Shown one piece after another: positions 5,927 to 11,699 of a stretch of 11,699 bases of DNA (its first letter is position 1; each line of letters begins with the position of its first letter). The notes under the pieces are model-generated. The model saw only the letters and a program-made list of their open reading frames with translations, was not told the origin of the DNA and made no database searches. Origin of the DNA: WHSM01 sp050701635 (lineage in GTDB: Bacteria > Actinomycetota > Actinomycetes > Mycobacteriales > Micromonosporaceae); NCBI GenBank assembly GCA_050701635.1, contig JBOGDF010000173.1:1-11699 (forward strand), written 5' to 3'. The position numbers and the translations under genes are program-made.

Positions 5927-6289
5927 ATGAAGCTGATCGGACGAATCTTCCTGATGCTGGGTCTGGCCATCGGCCTGCTCGCGATACCCGCGGCCGCGCA
6001 GGCCAAGGTCGCCGCGCCGACGCCGACCGGCAACGAGGTCGGCATCCAGGCCGGCTGCCACGTACACCCCAAGGGCGACCTGGTGAACATCCGGCGTTAC
6101 CCGCGTACCAGCGCCGAGCGGATCGGCATTCTCTACAGCGGCAATCAGGCCGATGCCCTGTGCGACGCGGTCAGCGGCGGCTCCTACACCGCTTGCGGCG
6201 GCACCAGCAGCTGGTGGGTGCCGGTCAACTGGAACGGTGCGCGAGGCTACGTCGCCTGGCGGTGTGTCTACTGGCATGTCGACCACTGA
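5927..6289 (+). CDS. Small secreted SH3-like (SH3b) protein
   Basis: A 120-residue exported protein. Residues 1-26 are a Sec signal peptide: basic MKLIGR, hydrophobic IFLMLGLAIGLLAI, then AAAQA-K as a probable signal peptidase I site. The mature part resembles a bacterial SH3 domain: DLVNIRRYPRTSAERIGILYSG (51-72) followed by WWVPVNWNGARGYVAWRCV (96-114). Four cysteines in the mature chain (C44, C79, C90, C113) suggest two disulfides, fitting an extracellular protein. SH3b domains usually bind cell-wall peptides, but no catalytic domain is attached, so it may be a wall-binding, inhibitor or signalling protein (inference). The ATG at 5927 has AGGAGG at 5916-5921, an ideal ribosome binding site. 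It probably belongs to the regulon of the preceding SARP, given the heptamer repeats in the 88-bp gap. It ends just before a strong bidirectional terminator. Confidence 0.85.
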   Translation: MKLIGRIFLMLGLAIGLLAIPAAAQAKVAAPTPTGNEVGIQAGCHVHPKGDLVNIRRYPRTSAERIGILYSGNQADALCDAVSGGSYTACGGTSSWWVPVNWNGARGYVAWRCVYWHVDH

Positions 6290-6300
6290 GTAGCTCCAGC

Positions 6301-6336
6301 GACGCTGGCCACCGTCCCCGGACGGTGGCCAGCGTC
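6301..6336. terminator. Bidirectional terminator, perfect 17-bp inverted repeat
   Basis: GACGCTGGCCACCGTCC (6301-6317) and its exact reverse complement (6320-6336) are separated by CC. It lies eleven bases after the stop of the secreted SH3-like gene and 55 bases beyond the end of the convergent ndgR, so it can terminate both. There is no T-tract, as is common for actinobacterial hairpin terminators. Confidence 0.8.
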
Positions 6337-6355
6337 GGGTTCAGCTGCGGGACCC

Positions 6356-6397
6356 GGCCGTGCCGGTCGGCTAGAGGGCCGTGCCGGTCGGCTAGAG
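6356..6397. repeat. Two tandem copies of a 21-bp unit at the 3' end of ndgR
   Basis: The 21 bases at 6356-6376 are repeated exactly at 6377-6397; the unit begins GGCCGTGCCGG and ends GGCTAGAG. The second copy contains the ndgR stop codon (TAG on the minus strand, 6394-6392) and its last codons, so the first copy is a fresh duplication of the gene's end lying downstream of the stop. It does not alter the protein. Confidence 0.85.
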
Positions 6398-7102
6398 GCC
6401 GGAGAGGCGCTGGCCGGCGCGTACCACCGCTATCGCGTGGCGGTCGCCGGGGCGGCGGCCGAGGCGTTCGATCGGGCCGGAGACGCTGATCGCGGCGATC
6501 ACGCGGCCGGTGCGGTCGCGGATCGGGGCAGATACGGACGCCACGCCGGCTTCGCGTTCGGCGACGCTCTGGGCCCAGCCGCGGCGGCGTACCTCCGCCA
6601 AAGTTCTGGCGGTGAACTTGGCACGGGGCAGCAGGGGCAGCACCGCCTCGGGGGGCTCCCATGCCAGCAGCACCTGAGCCGCCGAGCCGGCCACGATGGG
6701 GAGCACCGCTCCCACGGGCACGGTGTCGCGCAGGCCGCTGGCGCGCTCGGCGGCGGCGACACAGAGGCGCTCGTCGGCGCGCCTGAGATACAACTGCGCG
6801 CTTTCGCCGGTCTGATCCCGCAGCTGGGCCAGCACCGGCTCGGCGGCGGCCAGCAGCACGTCGGGGGCGGCGTTGGCGAACTCGCCGAGCCTCGGGCCGG
6901 GGCGCCACCGGCCGTGCGGATCGCGTACCAGGATCCGGTGCAGCTCCAACGCCTGCGCCAGGCGGTGCGCGGTCGCCCTGGGTAGCTTGGTGCGATCGAC
7001 GAGGTCGGCCAGGCTGGCGCCCTCCACACAGGCCTCCAGAATGAGAACCGCCTTGTCGAGTACGCCTACGCCACTGATACTGTGTCCCACAGAACGAAAC
7101 AT
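6392..7102 (-). CDS. ndgR: IclR-family regulator NdgR of leucine biosynthesis
   Basis: A 236-residue IclR-type regulator. An N-terminal winged helix (about 12-65: GVGVLDKAVLILEA, recognition helix around LPRATAHRLAQALELHRILVRD) is followed by a GAF-like effector domain (about 75-236), including TGESAQLYLRR, RLCVAAAERASGLRDTVPVG and RRRGWAQSVAEREAGVASVSAP. These stretches closely match Streptomyces NdgR/AreB, which lies divergent to leuCD and tunes leucine and other amino-acid genes and antibiotic production (established for that family). The gene is divergent from leuC here too, sharing a 90-bp spacer. The ATG at 7102 has GGGAGG almost touching it; GTG at 7090, with the same box 13 bases away, is an alternative giving 232 residues. 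Without this family knowledge it would be called simply IclR-family. Confidence 0.92.
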   Translation of the reverse strand: MFRSVGHSISGVGVLDKAVLILEACVEGASLADLVDRTKLPRATAHRLAQALELHRILVRDPHGRWRPGPRLGEFANAAPDVLLAAAEPVLAQLRDQTGESAQLYLRRADERLCVAAAERASGLRDTVPVGAVLPIVAGSAAQVLLAWEPPEAVLPLLPRAKFTARTLAEVRRRGWAQSVAEREAGVASVSAPIRDRTGRVIAAISVSGPIERLGRRPGDRHAIAVVRAGQRLSGL

Positions 7103-7192
7103 ACCTCCCATCATTCGGGATGTCCACTGAGTGGGACGAAACCCGGGTGTGGGATGAAACCCGGTGCGGGACGTACGGCAGGAGTGGAGACG
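7103..7192. promoter_or_regulatory. Divergent ndgR-leuC control region with GGGA/TCCC elements
   Basis: The spacer holds several related elements: CCACT-G-AGTGG (7124-7134), an odd-centre inverted repeat flanked as GTCC..GGAC; TCCC..GGGA (7106-7120); and two direct copies of GTGGGAYGAAACCCGG (from 7131 and from 7149), with a third partial GCGGGAC from 7166. A reversed GTCCCAC sits at 7083-7089, inside the start of ndgR. An IclR dimer would suit such palindromes, so this is the likely site for NdgR autoregulation and control of leuCD. The elements are visible; the binding is inferred. Confidence 0.55.
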
Positions 7193-8587
7193 ATGGCGCG
7201 CACGCTGGCCGAGAAGATCTGGGACGCCCATGTGGTACGCCGGGCCGACGGTGAGCCGGACCTGCTCTACATCGATCTGCACCTGCTCCACGAGGTGACC
7301 AGCCCGCAGGCCTTCGACGGGCTGCGCGCGGCGGGGCGGAAGGTGCGGCGTACCGACCTCACGATCGCCACCGAGGACCACAACACGCCCACCGACAACC
7401 TGCTGCAGATCTCCGACCCGATCTCGCGTACCCAGATCGAGACGCTGCGCGCCAACTGCGCCGAGTTCGGGGTACGGCTGCATCCGCTGGGCGACATCGA
7501 GCAGGGCGTGGTGCACGTGATCGGGCCCCAGCTCGGGCTGACCCAGCCGGGGATGACCGTGGTGTGCGGCGACTCCCACACCTCCACCCACGGCGCGTTC
7601 GGGGCGCTCGCGTTCGGGATCGGGACCAGCGAGGTCGAGCACGTACTGGCCACCCAGACGCTGCCTCAGGTACGCCCGCGCACCATGGCGGTCAACGCCA
7701 CCGGGGACCTCACCGACGGGGTGACCGCGAAGGACCTGATCCTGGCGCTGATCAGCCAGGTCGGCACCGGCGGCGGCCAGGGTCACGTGGTGGAGTACCG
7801 AGGACCGGCGTTCGAGGCGCTGTCCATGGAAGGCCGGATGACGGTGGCGAACATGTCCATCGAGTGGGGCGCCAAGGCCGGCATGTTCGCTCCGGACGAC
7901 ACCACCTTCGAATACCTCGAGGGGCGGGTGCACGCGCCGAGCGGGAAGCTGTGGGAGCAGGCGCTGGAGCACTGGCGCGGGCTGCGCAGCGAGCCCGACG
8001 CGGCATTCGACACCGAGGTGACGATCGACGCGGCTGGGATCACGCCGTACGTCACCTGGGGCACCAACCCGGGCCAGGGCGCGCCGCTGTCGGCCACCGT
8101 GCCGGACCCGGCGTCGTTCAGCGACCCGGGCGAGCGCAACGCCGCCGAGCGCGCCCTGGAGTACATGGCGCTCACCCCCGGTACGCCGCTGCGCGACGTC
8201 GGCATCGACGTGGTGTTCGTCGGCTCCTGCACCAACGGGCGGATCGAGGACCTGCGGGCCGCCGCCGAGGTGCTGCGCGGCCACAAGGTCGCCGACGGCG
8301 TACGGATGATGGTGGTGCCGGGCTCGGCGCGGGTGCGCGCCCAGGCCGAGGACGAGGGGCTGGACGCGGTGTTCACCGCCGCGGGCGCGGAGTGGCGGTT
8401 CGCCGGCTGCTCGATGTGCCTGGGCATGAACCCCGACAAGCTCGCCGTCGGCGCCCGCAGCGCGTCCACCTCCAACCGCAACTTCGAGGGCCGGCAGGGC
8501 AAGGGTGGGCGTACCCACCTGGTCTCGCCGCCGGTCGCCGCCGCCACCGCGGTCGCCGGCCACCTCGCCGCCCCCGCCGACCTGTAG
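7193..8587 (+). CDS. leuC: 3-isopropylmalate dehydratase large subunit
   Basis: LeuC, 464 residues, full length. With LeuD it forms isopropylmalate isomerase, which converts 2-isopropylmalate to 3-isopropylmalate in cytoplasmic leucine synthesis. The three cysteine ligands of the [4Fe-4S] cluster are C346 (VGSCTNGRIEDLR), C406 and C409 (AGCSMCLGMNPD). Other aconitase-family signatures are TIATEDHNTPT (57-67), VVCGDSHTSTHGAFGALAFGIGTSEVEHVLATQTL (123-157) and the end STSNRNFEGRQGKGGRTHLVSP. The ATG at 7193 has GGAG at 7181-7184; GTG at 7184 in frame is less likely. leuD follows after 20 bases in the same operon. Expression is probably set by NdgR through the spacer upstream. No missing residues or frame problems. 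Confidence 0.98.
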   Translation: MARTLAEKIWDAHVVRRADGEPDLLYIDLHLLHEVTSPQAFDGLRAAGRKVRRTDLTIATEDHNTPTDNLLQISDPISRTQIETLRANCAEFGVRLHPLGDIEQGVVHVIGPQLGLTQPGMTVVCGDSHTSTHGAFGALAFGIGTSEVEHVLATQTLPQVRPRTMAVNATGDLTDGVTAKDLILALISQVGTGGGQGHVVEYRGPAFEALSMEGRMTVANMSIEWGAKAGMFAPDDTTFEYLEGRVHAPSGKLWEQALEHWRGLRSEPDAAFDTEVTIDAAGITPYVTWGTNPGQGAPLSATVPDPASFSDPGERNAAERALEYMALTPGTPLRDVGIDVVFVGSCTNGRIEDLRAAAEVLRGHKVADGVRMMVVPGSARVRAQAEDEGLDAVFTAAGAEWRFAGCSMCLGMNPDKLAVGARSASTSNRNFEGRQGKGGRTHLVSPPVAAATAVAGHLAAPADL

Positions 8588-8607
8588 ACCTTTTCGGGAG
8601 TACGAGC

Positions 8608-9201
8608 ATGCAGAAGTTCACCGTGCACACCGGCCGCGCCGTGCCGCTGCGGCGTTCCAATGTAGACACCGACCAGATCATCCCGGCGGAGTACCTGAAG
8701 CGGGTGTCGCGTACCGGGTTCGCCGACGGGCTGTTCTCGGCGTGGCGGGACGAGCCGGGCTTCGTGTTGAACCAGCCGGCGTACGACGGCGCCACGGTGC
8801 TGGTGGCCGGGCCCGAGTTCGGCACCGGATCCTCGCGGGAGCACGCGGTGTGGGCGTTGCAGGACCACGGATTCGCCGCCGTGATCTCGCCCCGGTTCGG
8901 CGACATCTTCCGCAACAACGCGCTCAAGGGCGGGCTGCTGCCGGTGCAGCTGCCGGCCGACGCGGTGGAGACCCTGTGGGCCGCCGTGGAATCCGACCCG
9001 ACCCAGGACGTCACGGTGGACCTGGTGGCGCGGGAAGTGCGCGCCGGCGACCACGCCTGGCCGTTTCCGATGGACGAGTTCAGTCGTTGGCGGTTGTTGG
9101 AAGGACTCGACGATATCGACCTGACGCTGCGGCATGACGCGGCGATCGGGGAGTACGAACACCGTAGGTTGGCGTTCCTGCCGCGTACCCAGGTGACTTA
9201 G
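8608..9201 (+). CDS. leuD: 3-isopropylmalate dehydratase small subunit
   Basis: LeuD, 197 residues, the swivel-domain partner that closes the LeuC active site. Diagnostic stretches are RSNVDTDQIIPAEYLKR (16-32), GPEFGTGSSREHAVWALQDHG (68-88) with the substrate-binding GSSREHA loop, and SPRFGDIFRNNALKGGLLPV (94-113). The ATG at 8608 is preceded by GGGAG (8596-8600). The open frame extends much further upstream, but that part is the shadow of leuC. The C-terminus (DDIDLTLRHDAAIGEYE) is standard. It is the last gene of the ndgR-controlled leuCD operon and is followed by a small hairpin. Confidence 0.98.
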   Translation: MQKFTVHTGRAVPLRRSNVDTDQIIPAEYLKRVSRTGFADGLFSAWRDEPGFVLNQPAYDGATVLVAGPEFGTGSSREHAVWALQDHGFAAVISPRFGDIFRNNALKGGLLPVQLPADAVETLWAAVESDPTQDVTVDLVAREVRAGDHAWPFPMDEFSRWRLLEGLDDIDLTLRHDAAIGEYEHRRLAFLPRTQVT

Positions 9202-9209
9202 CGGAGCAC

Positions 9210-9229
9210 CGCTTTCGGCTCCCGAAGCG
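9210..9229 (+). terminator. Hairpin after leuD
   Basis: CGCTT(T)CGG pairs with CCGAAGCG across a CTC loop, with one bulged T, nine bases past the leuD stop. It is a likely end point of the leuCD transcript, but there is no T-tract and the stem is short. Confidence 0.5.
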
Positions 9230-9291
9230 CGTACGAATCGGCCAAGCGGGCGGAATCCGTTACGACACAAGGCCTTTTATTGCCGATGTGT

Positions 9292-9320
9292 TTGTATCGA
9301 GCCGTGTTGCGGCATAGCGT
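9292..9320 (+). promoter_or_regulatory. Candidate promoter of the HU gene
   Basis: TTGTAT (9292-9297) and TAGCGT (9315-9320) are separated by 17 bp in the AT-richer spacer between leuD and the HU gene. They fit TTGnnn/TAnnnT. TATAAG (9340-9345) is another possible -10 but has no -35 at proper spacing. Confidence 0.35.
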
Positions 9321-9382
9321 GCGCGCAGATGGCCTTGCGTATAAGCGTTGGTGGCCAACCGCAAACTTTGGGAGGGGAAGTC

Positions 9383-10273
9383 GTGAACAAGGGCGAGCTG
9401 CTAGATGCCCTGGTCAATCGACTGGGGGATAAGAGAGTCGCGAACGACGCGCTCGACGCCGTGCTGACCGAGATTCAGCGCGCTGTCTCGAAGGGCGCCA
9501 AGGTCTCGATCGCCGGTTTCGGAGTGTTCGAAAAGCGCGAGCGGGGGGCTCGTACGGCGCGCAATCCACGTACCGGGGAAACCGTGAAGGTACGCAAGAC
9601 CTCGGTGCCGGCATTCCGTGCCGGGCAGGCGTTCAAGGACGTGGTGACCGGGAAGAAGAAGCTGCCCGCGGTGCCGAAGGCCGCACCCAAGGCGGAGCCG
9701 AAGGCGGCGACCCCGGCGGTCGCCAAGGCCCGTGCCGCGGCACCGGCCAGCCGTACCACCAGGTCAGCGCCGGCGCGGGCCACGGCGGCCCGCAGTACGA
9801 CCGCCCGCAAGACCGCCACCAGCCGTACCGCCAAGGCGGCACCGGCGCGGAGCGCGGCCAAGGCCACCAAGGCCGGCACTGCGAAGGCCACGAAGGCGCG
9901 CACCACCAAGGCCACGACGGCCGCTGCGAAGCCGGCGACAAAGGCGACGAAGACCGCCGCGCGCACCACCAAGAAAGCGGCGCCGGCGAAGACCGCCGCC
10001 AAGCGCACCACGAAGAAAGCCACGACGGCTAAGGCTCCGGCCAAGCGCGCCACCACCGCGAAGGCGGCCACCCGTACCGCCAAGAAGGCCGGGACCAAGG
10101 CGGCTGCCAAGACCACGGCGAAGCGCGCTTCGGCGAAGAAGGCGCCGGCGAAGAAAGCCGTCGTGAAGAAGGCCGCGGCGAAGAAGACGGCGACCAAGAG
10201 CGCCGCGTCGCGTACCACCGCCGCCAAGAGCGCGACCAAGCGCGCCACCAAGTCGGCGACCCGCAAGAAGTAG
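9383..10273 (+). CDS. hup: HU-family nucleoid protein with long Lys/Ala-rich tail
   Basis: A 296-residue two-part nucleoid protein. Residues 1-92 are a normal HU domain: MNKGELLDALVNRLG, GAKVSIAGFGVFEKRERGAR (38-57), and RNPRTGETVKV with the DNA-bending tip proline P62. Residues about 93-296 are a low-complexity, histone H1-like tail of Lys, Ala, Thr and Arg with many KKA/AKK/KRAT units and no predicted fold. This architecture is that of mycobacterial HupB (Hlp) and Streptomyces HupS, which compact and protect DNA, and the position after leuD is conserved there. The GTG at 9383 is supported by GGGAGGGGAAG at 9370-9380; an upstream in-frame ATG at 9329 is unlikely. The tail DNA is repetitive in GCC/AAG/ACC codons, so length differences between strains are to be expected. 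Confidence 0.96.
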   Translation: MNKGELLDALVNRLGDKRVANDALDAVLTEIQRAVSKGAKVSIAGFGVFEKRERGARTARNPRTGETVKVRKTSVPAFRAGQAFKDVVTGKKKLPAVPKAAPKAEPKAATPAVAKARAAAPASRTTRSAPARATAARSTTARKTATSRTAKAAPARSAAKATKAGTAKATKARTTKATTAAAKPATKATKTAARTTKKAAPAKTAAKRTTKKATTAKAPAKRATTAKAATRTAKKAGTKAAAKTTAKRASAKKAPAKKAVVKKAAAKKTATKSAASRTTAAKSATKRATKSATRKK

Positions 10274-10289
10274 TCAGCGCGACATCCAC

Positions 10290-10325
10290 GAAAGACGCCC
10301 GCATCGTGCGGGCGTCTTTCGTTTT
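10290..10325 (+). terminator. Intrinsic terminator of the HU gene
   Basis: GAAAGACGCCCGCA (10290-10303) and TGCGGGCGTCTTTC (10307-10320) form a perfect 14-pair stem with a TCG loop, followed by GTTTT. It is a textbook Rho-independent terminator 16 bases after the stop. The A-run on the left arm could also let it act on transcripts from the convergent mutT1. Confidence 0.93.
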
Positions 10326-10428
10326 GCCTTCCGATGTGGACGGTCGCGATTCATCGACCAAGTCCGATATTTCGTCAGCGGCGTACGATTCCCGGCGGGA
10401 GTACGTATTCCGAAGAATTGATCAACCG

Positions 10429-11328
10429 CTATCCGACGGCGCCGGGGTCCAGATGGTCGGCCGCCACGAGCGTGTCACCCGTGAAGGACAGCGCCCACGC
10501 GGTGCCGTCGGAGGTCCGTACGTTGGGCAGCGCGAGGTCGTCGCTGTCGGCGAGCAGCGCCACGGTGTCCGGGATGACGCCGCGTTCACAGCAGACCACT
10601 ACCGGATCCTCGTCGCCGCTGGTGAGCGTCGCCAGCCGTTCGGCGGTCACCTCGGGGGAACGGGCATGGGATTCGGCGTCGAAGACGCTGTCCGAGCCGA
10701 TCTCCAGCTCCAGCCGGCTGGCGAGCGGCTCCACGGTCTGTACGCAGCGCCGCGCCGTCGCCGACAGCACCCGGCCCGGCACGTACCACGCCAGCAGCTC
10801 GGCGAGCCGGAGCGCGGCCTGCTCCCCGGGTTCGCCCAGCGGGCGGGTCACCTCGGGGCCGTCCCAGCCCTCGGCGACCGGCGTGGCGTGCTGCACCAGC
10901 ACCACGGTCCGTACGTCGCGCGGCAGCTTCGCGAACGCCGCCACCACGTCAGCGTCCCGCCGGTACGACAGCGCCTCGCCCGCGTCGTCCAGCGGCACCC
11001 ACTTCAGCTGGTCGACCTCCTTGGTGGCGGTCAGCTCGCCCTCGGCGCCGGCCCGCATCGACCAGTAGTCGACGGTCTTGTCCGCGGCGCCCTGGCTGGT
11101 GAGCACCGGATAGTTCACCGTCGGCAGGCGTACCCCCAGCACCGGGGTAACGCCGGTCTCCTCGGCGACCTCCCGGCAGGCGGCCGCCAGCGGGTGCTCG
11201 CCGTCAGTCAGCTTGCCCTTCGGCAGCGACCAGTCCTGGTATTTCGGGCGGTGCACCAGCGCCACCTCGGTCACGCCGTCCCGCTCCCGCCACAGCAGCC
11301 CGCCGGCCGCTCGTACCGTGCTCCGCAT
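10429..11328 (-). CDS. mutT1: MutT1-like Nudix hydrolase fused to a histidine-phosphatase-like domain
   Basis: A 299-residue, two-domain protein like mycobacterial MutT1 (Rv2985), which hydrolyses oxidised guanine nucleotides and dinucleoside polyphosphates. The Nudix box is complete: G38-x5-E44-x7-R52-E53-V-A-E56-E57-T-G59-V60. Residues about 140-299 match the RHG histidine-phosphatase fold (LGEPGEQAALRLAELL, LSATARRCVQTVEPLA). The catalytic RHG reads Q146-H147-A148, so the first Arg is replaced, and the late His region reads CCERGVIPD (246-254) without His. This domain may therefore be non-catalytic or altered. The ATG at 11328 has GGAG six bases upstream and follows the CHAD gene in the same direction after 49 bases. 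It also sits next to the HU gene in Mycobacterium, where ppk is adjacent, supporting a link to nucleotide and polyphosphate metabolism. Confidence 0.92.
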   Translation of the reverse strand: MRSTVRAAGGLLWRERDGVTEVALVHRPKYQDWSLPKGKLTDGEHPLAAACREVAEETGVTPVLGVRLPTVNYPVLTSQGAADKTVDYWSMRAGAEGELTATKEVDQLKWVPLDDAGEALSYRRDADVVAAFAKLPRDVRTVVLVQHATPVAEGWDGPEVTRPLGEPGEQAALRLAELLAWYVPGRVLSATARRCVQTVEPLASRLELEIGSDSVFDAESHARSPEVTAERLATLTSGDEDPVVVCCERGVIPDTVALLADSDDLALPNVRTSDGTAWALSFTGDTLVAADHLDPGAVG

Positions 11329-11350
11329 CAAGTGCTCCGCTTCCAGGGGA

Positions 11351-11370
11351 CGCCCCGCGCCGGCGGGGCG
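11351..11370 (-). other. Hairpin between the CHAD and mutT1 genes
   Basis: CGCCCCGC (11351-11358) and GCGGGGCG (11363-11370) form an eight-pair stem with a four-base loop, inside the 49-base gap of the minus-strand operon. It could reduce read-through into mutT1 or stabilise one part of the mRNA. There is no T-tract. Confidence 0.45.
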
Positions 11371-11377
11371 GTCAGCT

Positions 11378-11699
11378 TCAGACCAGCCATTCCGTTGCCG
11401 TACGCCATTTCTGTTCCCGCCAGGCGTACCCGAAGGACTCCCGGGCCGAGGCGGACAGTACGTGCTCGCGTTCTACCAGGCGGCCCACCAGGATCGCCAG
11501 GTGCCGGTCGGTGGGCGCCGCGTCGCTGGCCGCCAGCCAGGTGCGCGCCGAACGCTGGGCTTCCCGCTCCACGTCCAGCAGCCCGACCAGCGGGTCCAGC
11601 GCGTCCACCAGCCGCCGAGCCGGCTTGCCGACCACCGGGATCGCCAGCCGGGACAGCCGGCGCAGCCGGCGCGCGGCCCGGCGCGCCGTACTCCACTGG
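11378..11699 (-). CDS. CHAD-domain protein, C-terminal part only
   Basis: The 3' end of a minus-strand gene that starts beyond the right edge; about 106 residues are visible. The sequence opens with a basic helix (WSTARRAARRLRRLSRLA) and continues VVGKPARRLVDALDPLVGLLDVEREA, then ARTWLAASD, LAILVGRLVEREH and a Trp-rich end (WREQKWRTATEW). This is the usual pattern of the last helices of a CHAD domain, a conserved-histidine alpha-helical fold that binds polyphosphate; the basic helix would line the binding groove. It stops 49 bases before mutT1 and is in the same direction, so they are probably one operon. In related actinobacteria ppk (polyphosphate kinase) is the next neighbour, but it is not in this window. 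The full domain content, for example an N-terminal CYTH, cannot be seen. Confidence 0.75.
   Translation of the reverse strand, partial: QWSTARRAARRLRRLSRLAIPVVGKPARRLVDALDPLVGLLDVEREAQRSARTWLAASDAAPTDRHLAILVGRLVEREHVLSASARESFGYAWREQKWRTATEWLV

Noticed and set aside
6392..8563. A 723-residue minus-strand frame
   Set aside because: Only its last 236 codons (NdgR) are real; the rest is antisense to leuC and absent from IclR proteins.
7564..8607. N-terminal extension of leuD
   Set aside because: It is the shadow of leuC in another frame; LeuD begins at ATG 8608 with its own ribosome binding site.
9329..9382. Upstream ATG start for the HU gene
   Set aside because: HU proteins begin MNKxEL; the GTG at 9383 gives this start and has a strong ribosome binding site, and the extension lacks one.

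Overview
The window is high-GC actinobacterial chromosomal DNA. Dense GC-rich codons, GTG and TTG starts, and the constant use of the word CGTAC/GTACG in genes and spacers fit a member of the Micromonosporaceae (Micromonospora-like). The gene order supports an actinobacterium: fumarylacetoacetate-hydrolase (FAH) protein, gltX, tRNA-Gln, tRNA-Glu, ndgR (IclR), leuC, leuD, a tailed HU protein, a Nudix/phosphatase mutT1 and a CHAD protein follow the order known from Mycobacterium and Streptomyces. The family and genus call is inference.

Layout. Positions 1-1828, minus strand: an overlapping three-gene unit of an AraC/DinB fusion regulator, an NTF2/SnoaL-like small protein and an unrecognised protein running off the left edge. 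Positions 1988-4229, plus strand: an FAH-family protein overlapping gltX, which starts at TTG. Positions 4303-4478: tRNA-Gln(CUG) and tRNA-Glu(CUC), directly downstream of the synthetase that charges tRNA-Glu and, in the indirect route, tRNA-Gln. Positions 4479-5064 contain no gene: a terminator hairpin, a GNRA-capped GC hairpin, nine tandem 18-bp repeats and the leader of the next gene. Positions 5065-6289: a small SARP-type regulator and a small secreted SH3-like protein. The 88-bp gap between them carries four heptamers at exact 11-bp spacing, the arrangement SARP activators bind. Positions 6301-6336: a perfect 17-bp inverted repeat separates this module from the convergent ndgR.

Positions 6392-9201: ndgR is divergent from leuC-leuD, and the shared 90-bp spacer is full of GGGA/TCCC elements that look like an IclR-type operator. 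Positions 9383-10320: HU with a long Lys/Ala tail, closed by a textbook terminator. Positions 10429-11699, minus strand: mutT1, preceded in the same operon by the C-terminal part of a CHAD (polyphosphate-binding) protein.

Most of the window is conserved core metabolism: tRNA charging, leucine synthesis, the nucleoid and nucleotide-pool/polyphosphate functions. The most unusual part is the SARP, operator and secreted SH3-protein module with its minisatellite, sitting beside two tRNA genes inside this otherwise conserved block. I found no CRISPR array, insertion sequence, phage gene or defence operon.
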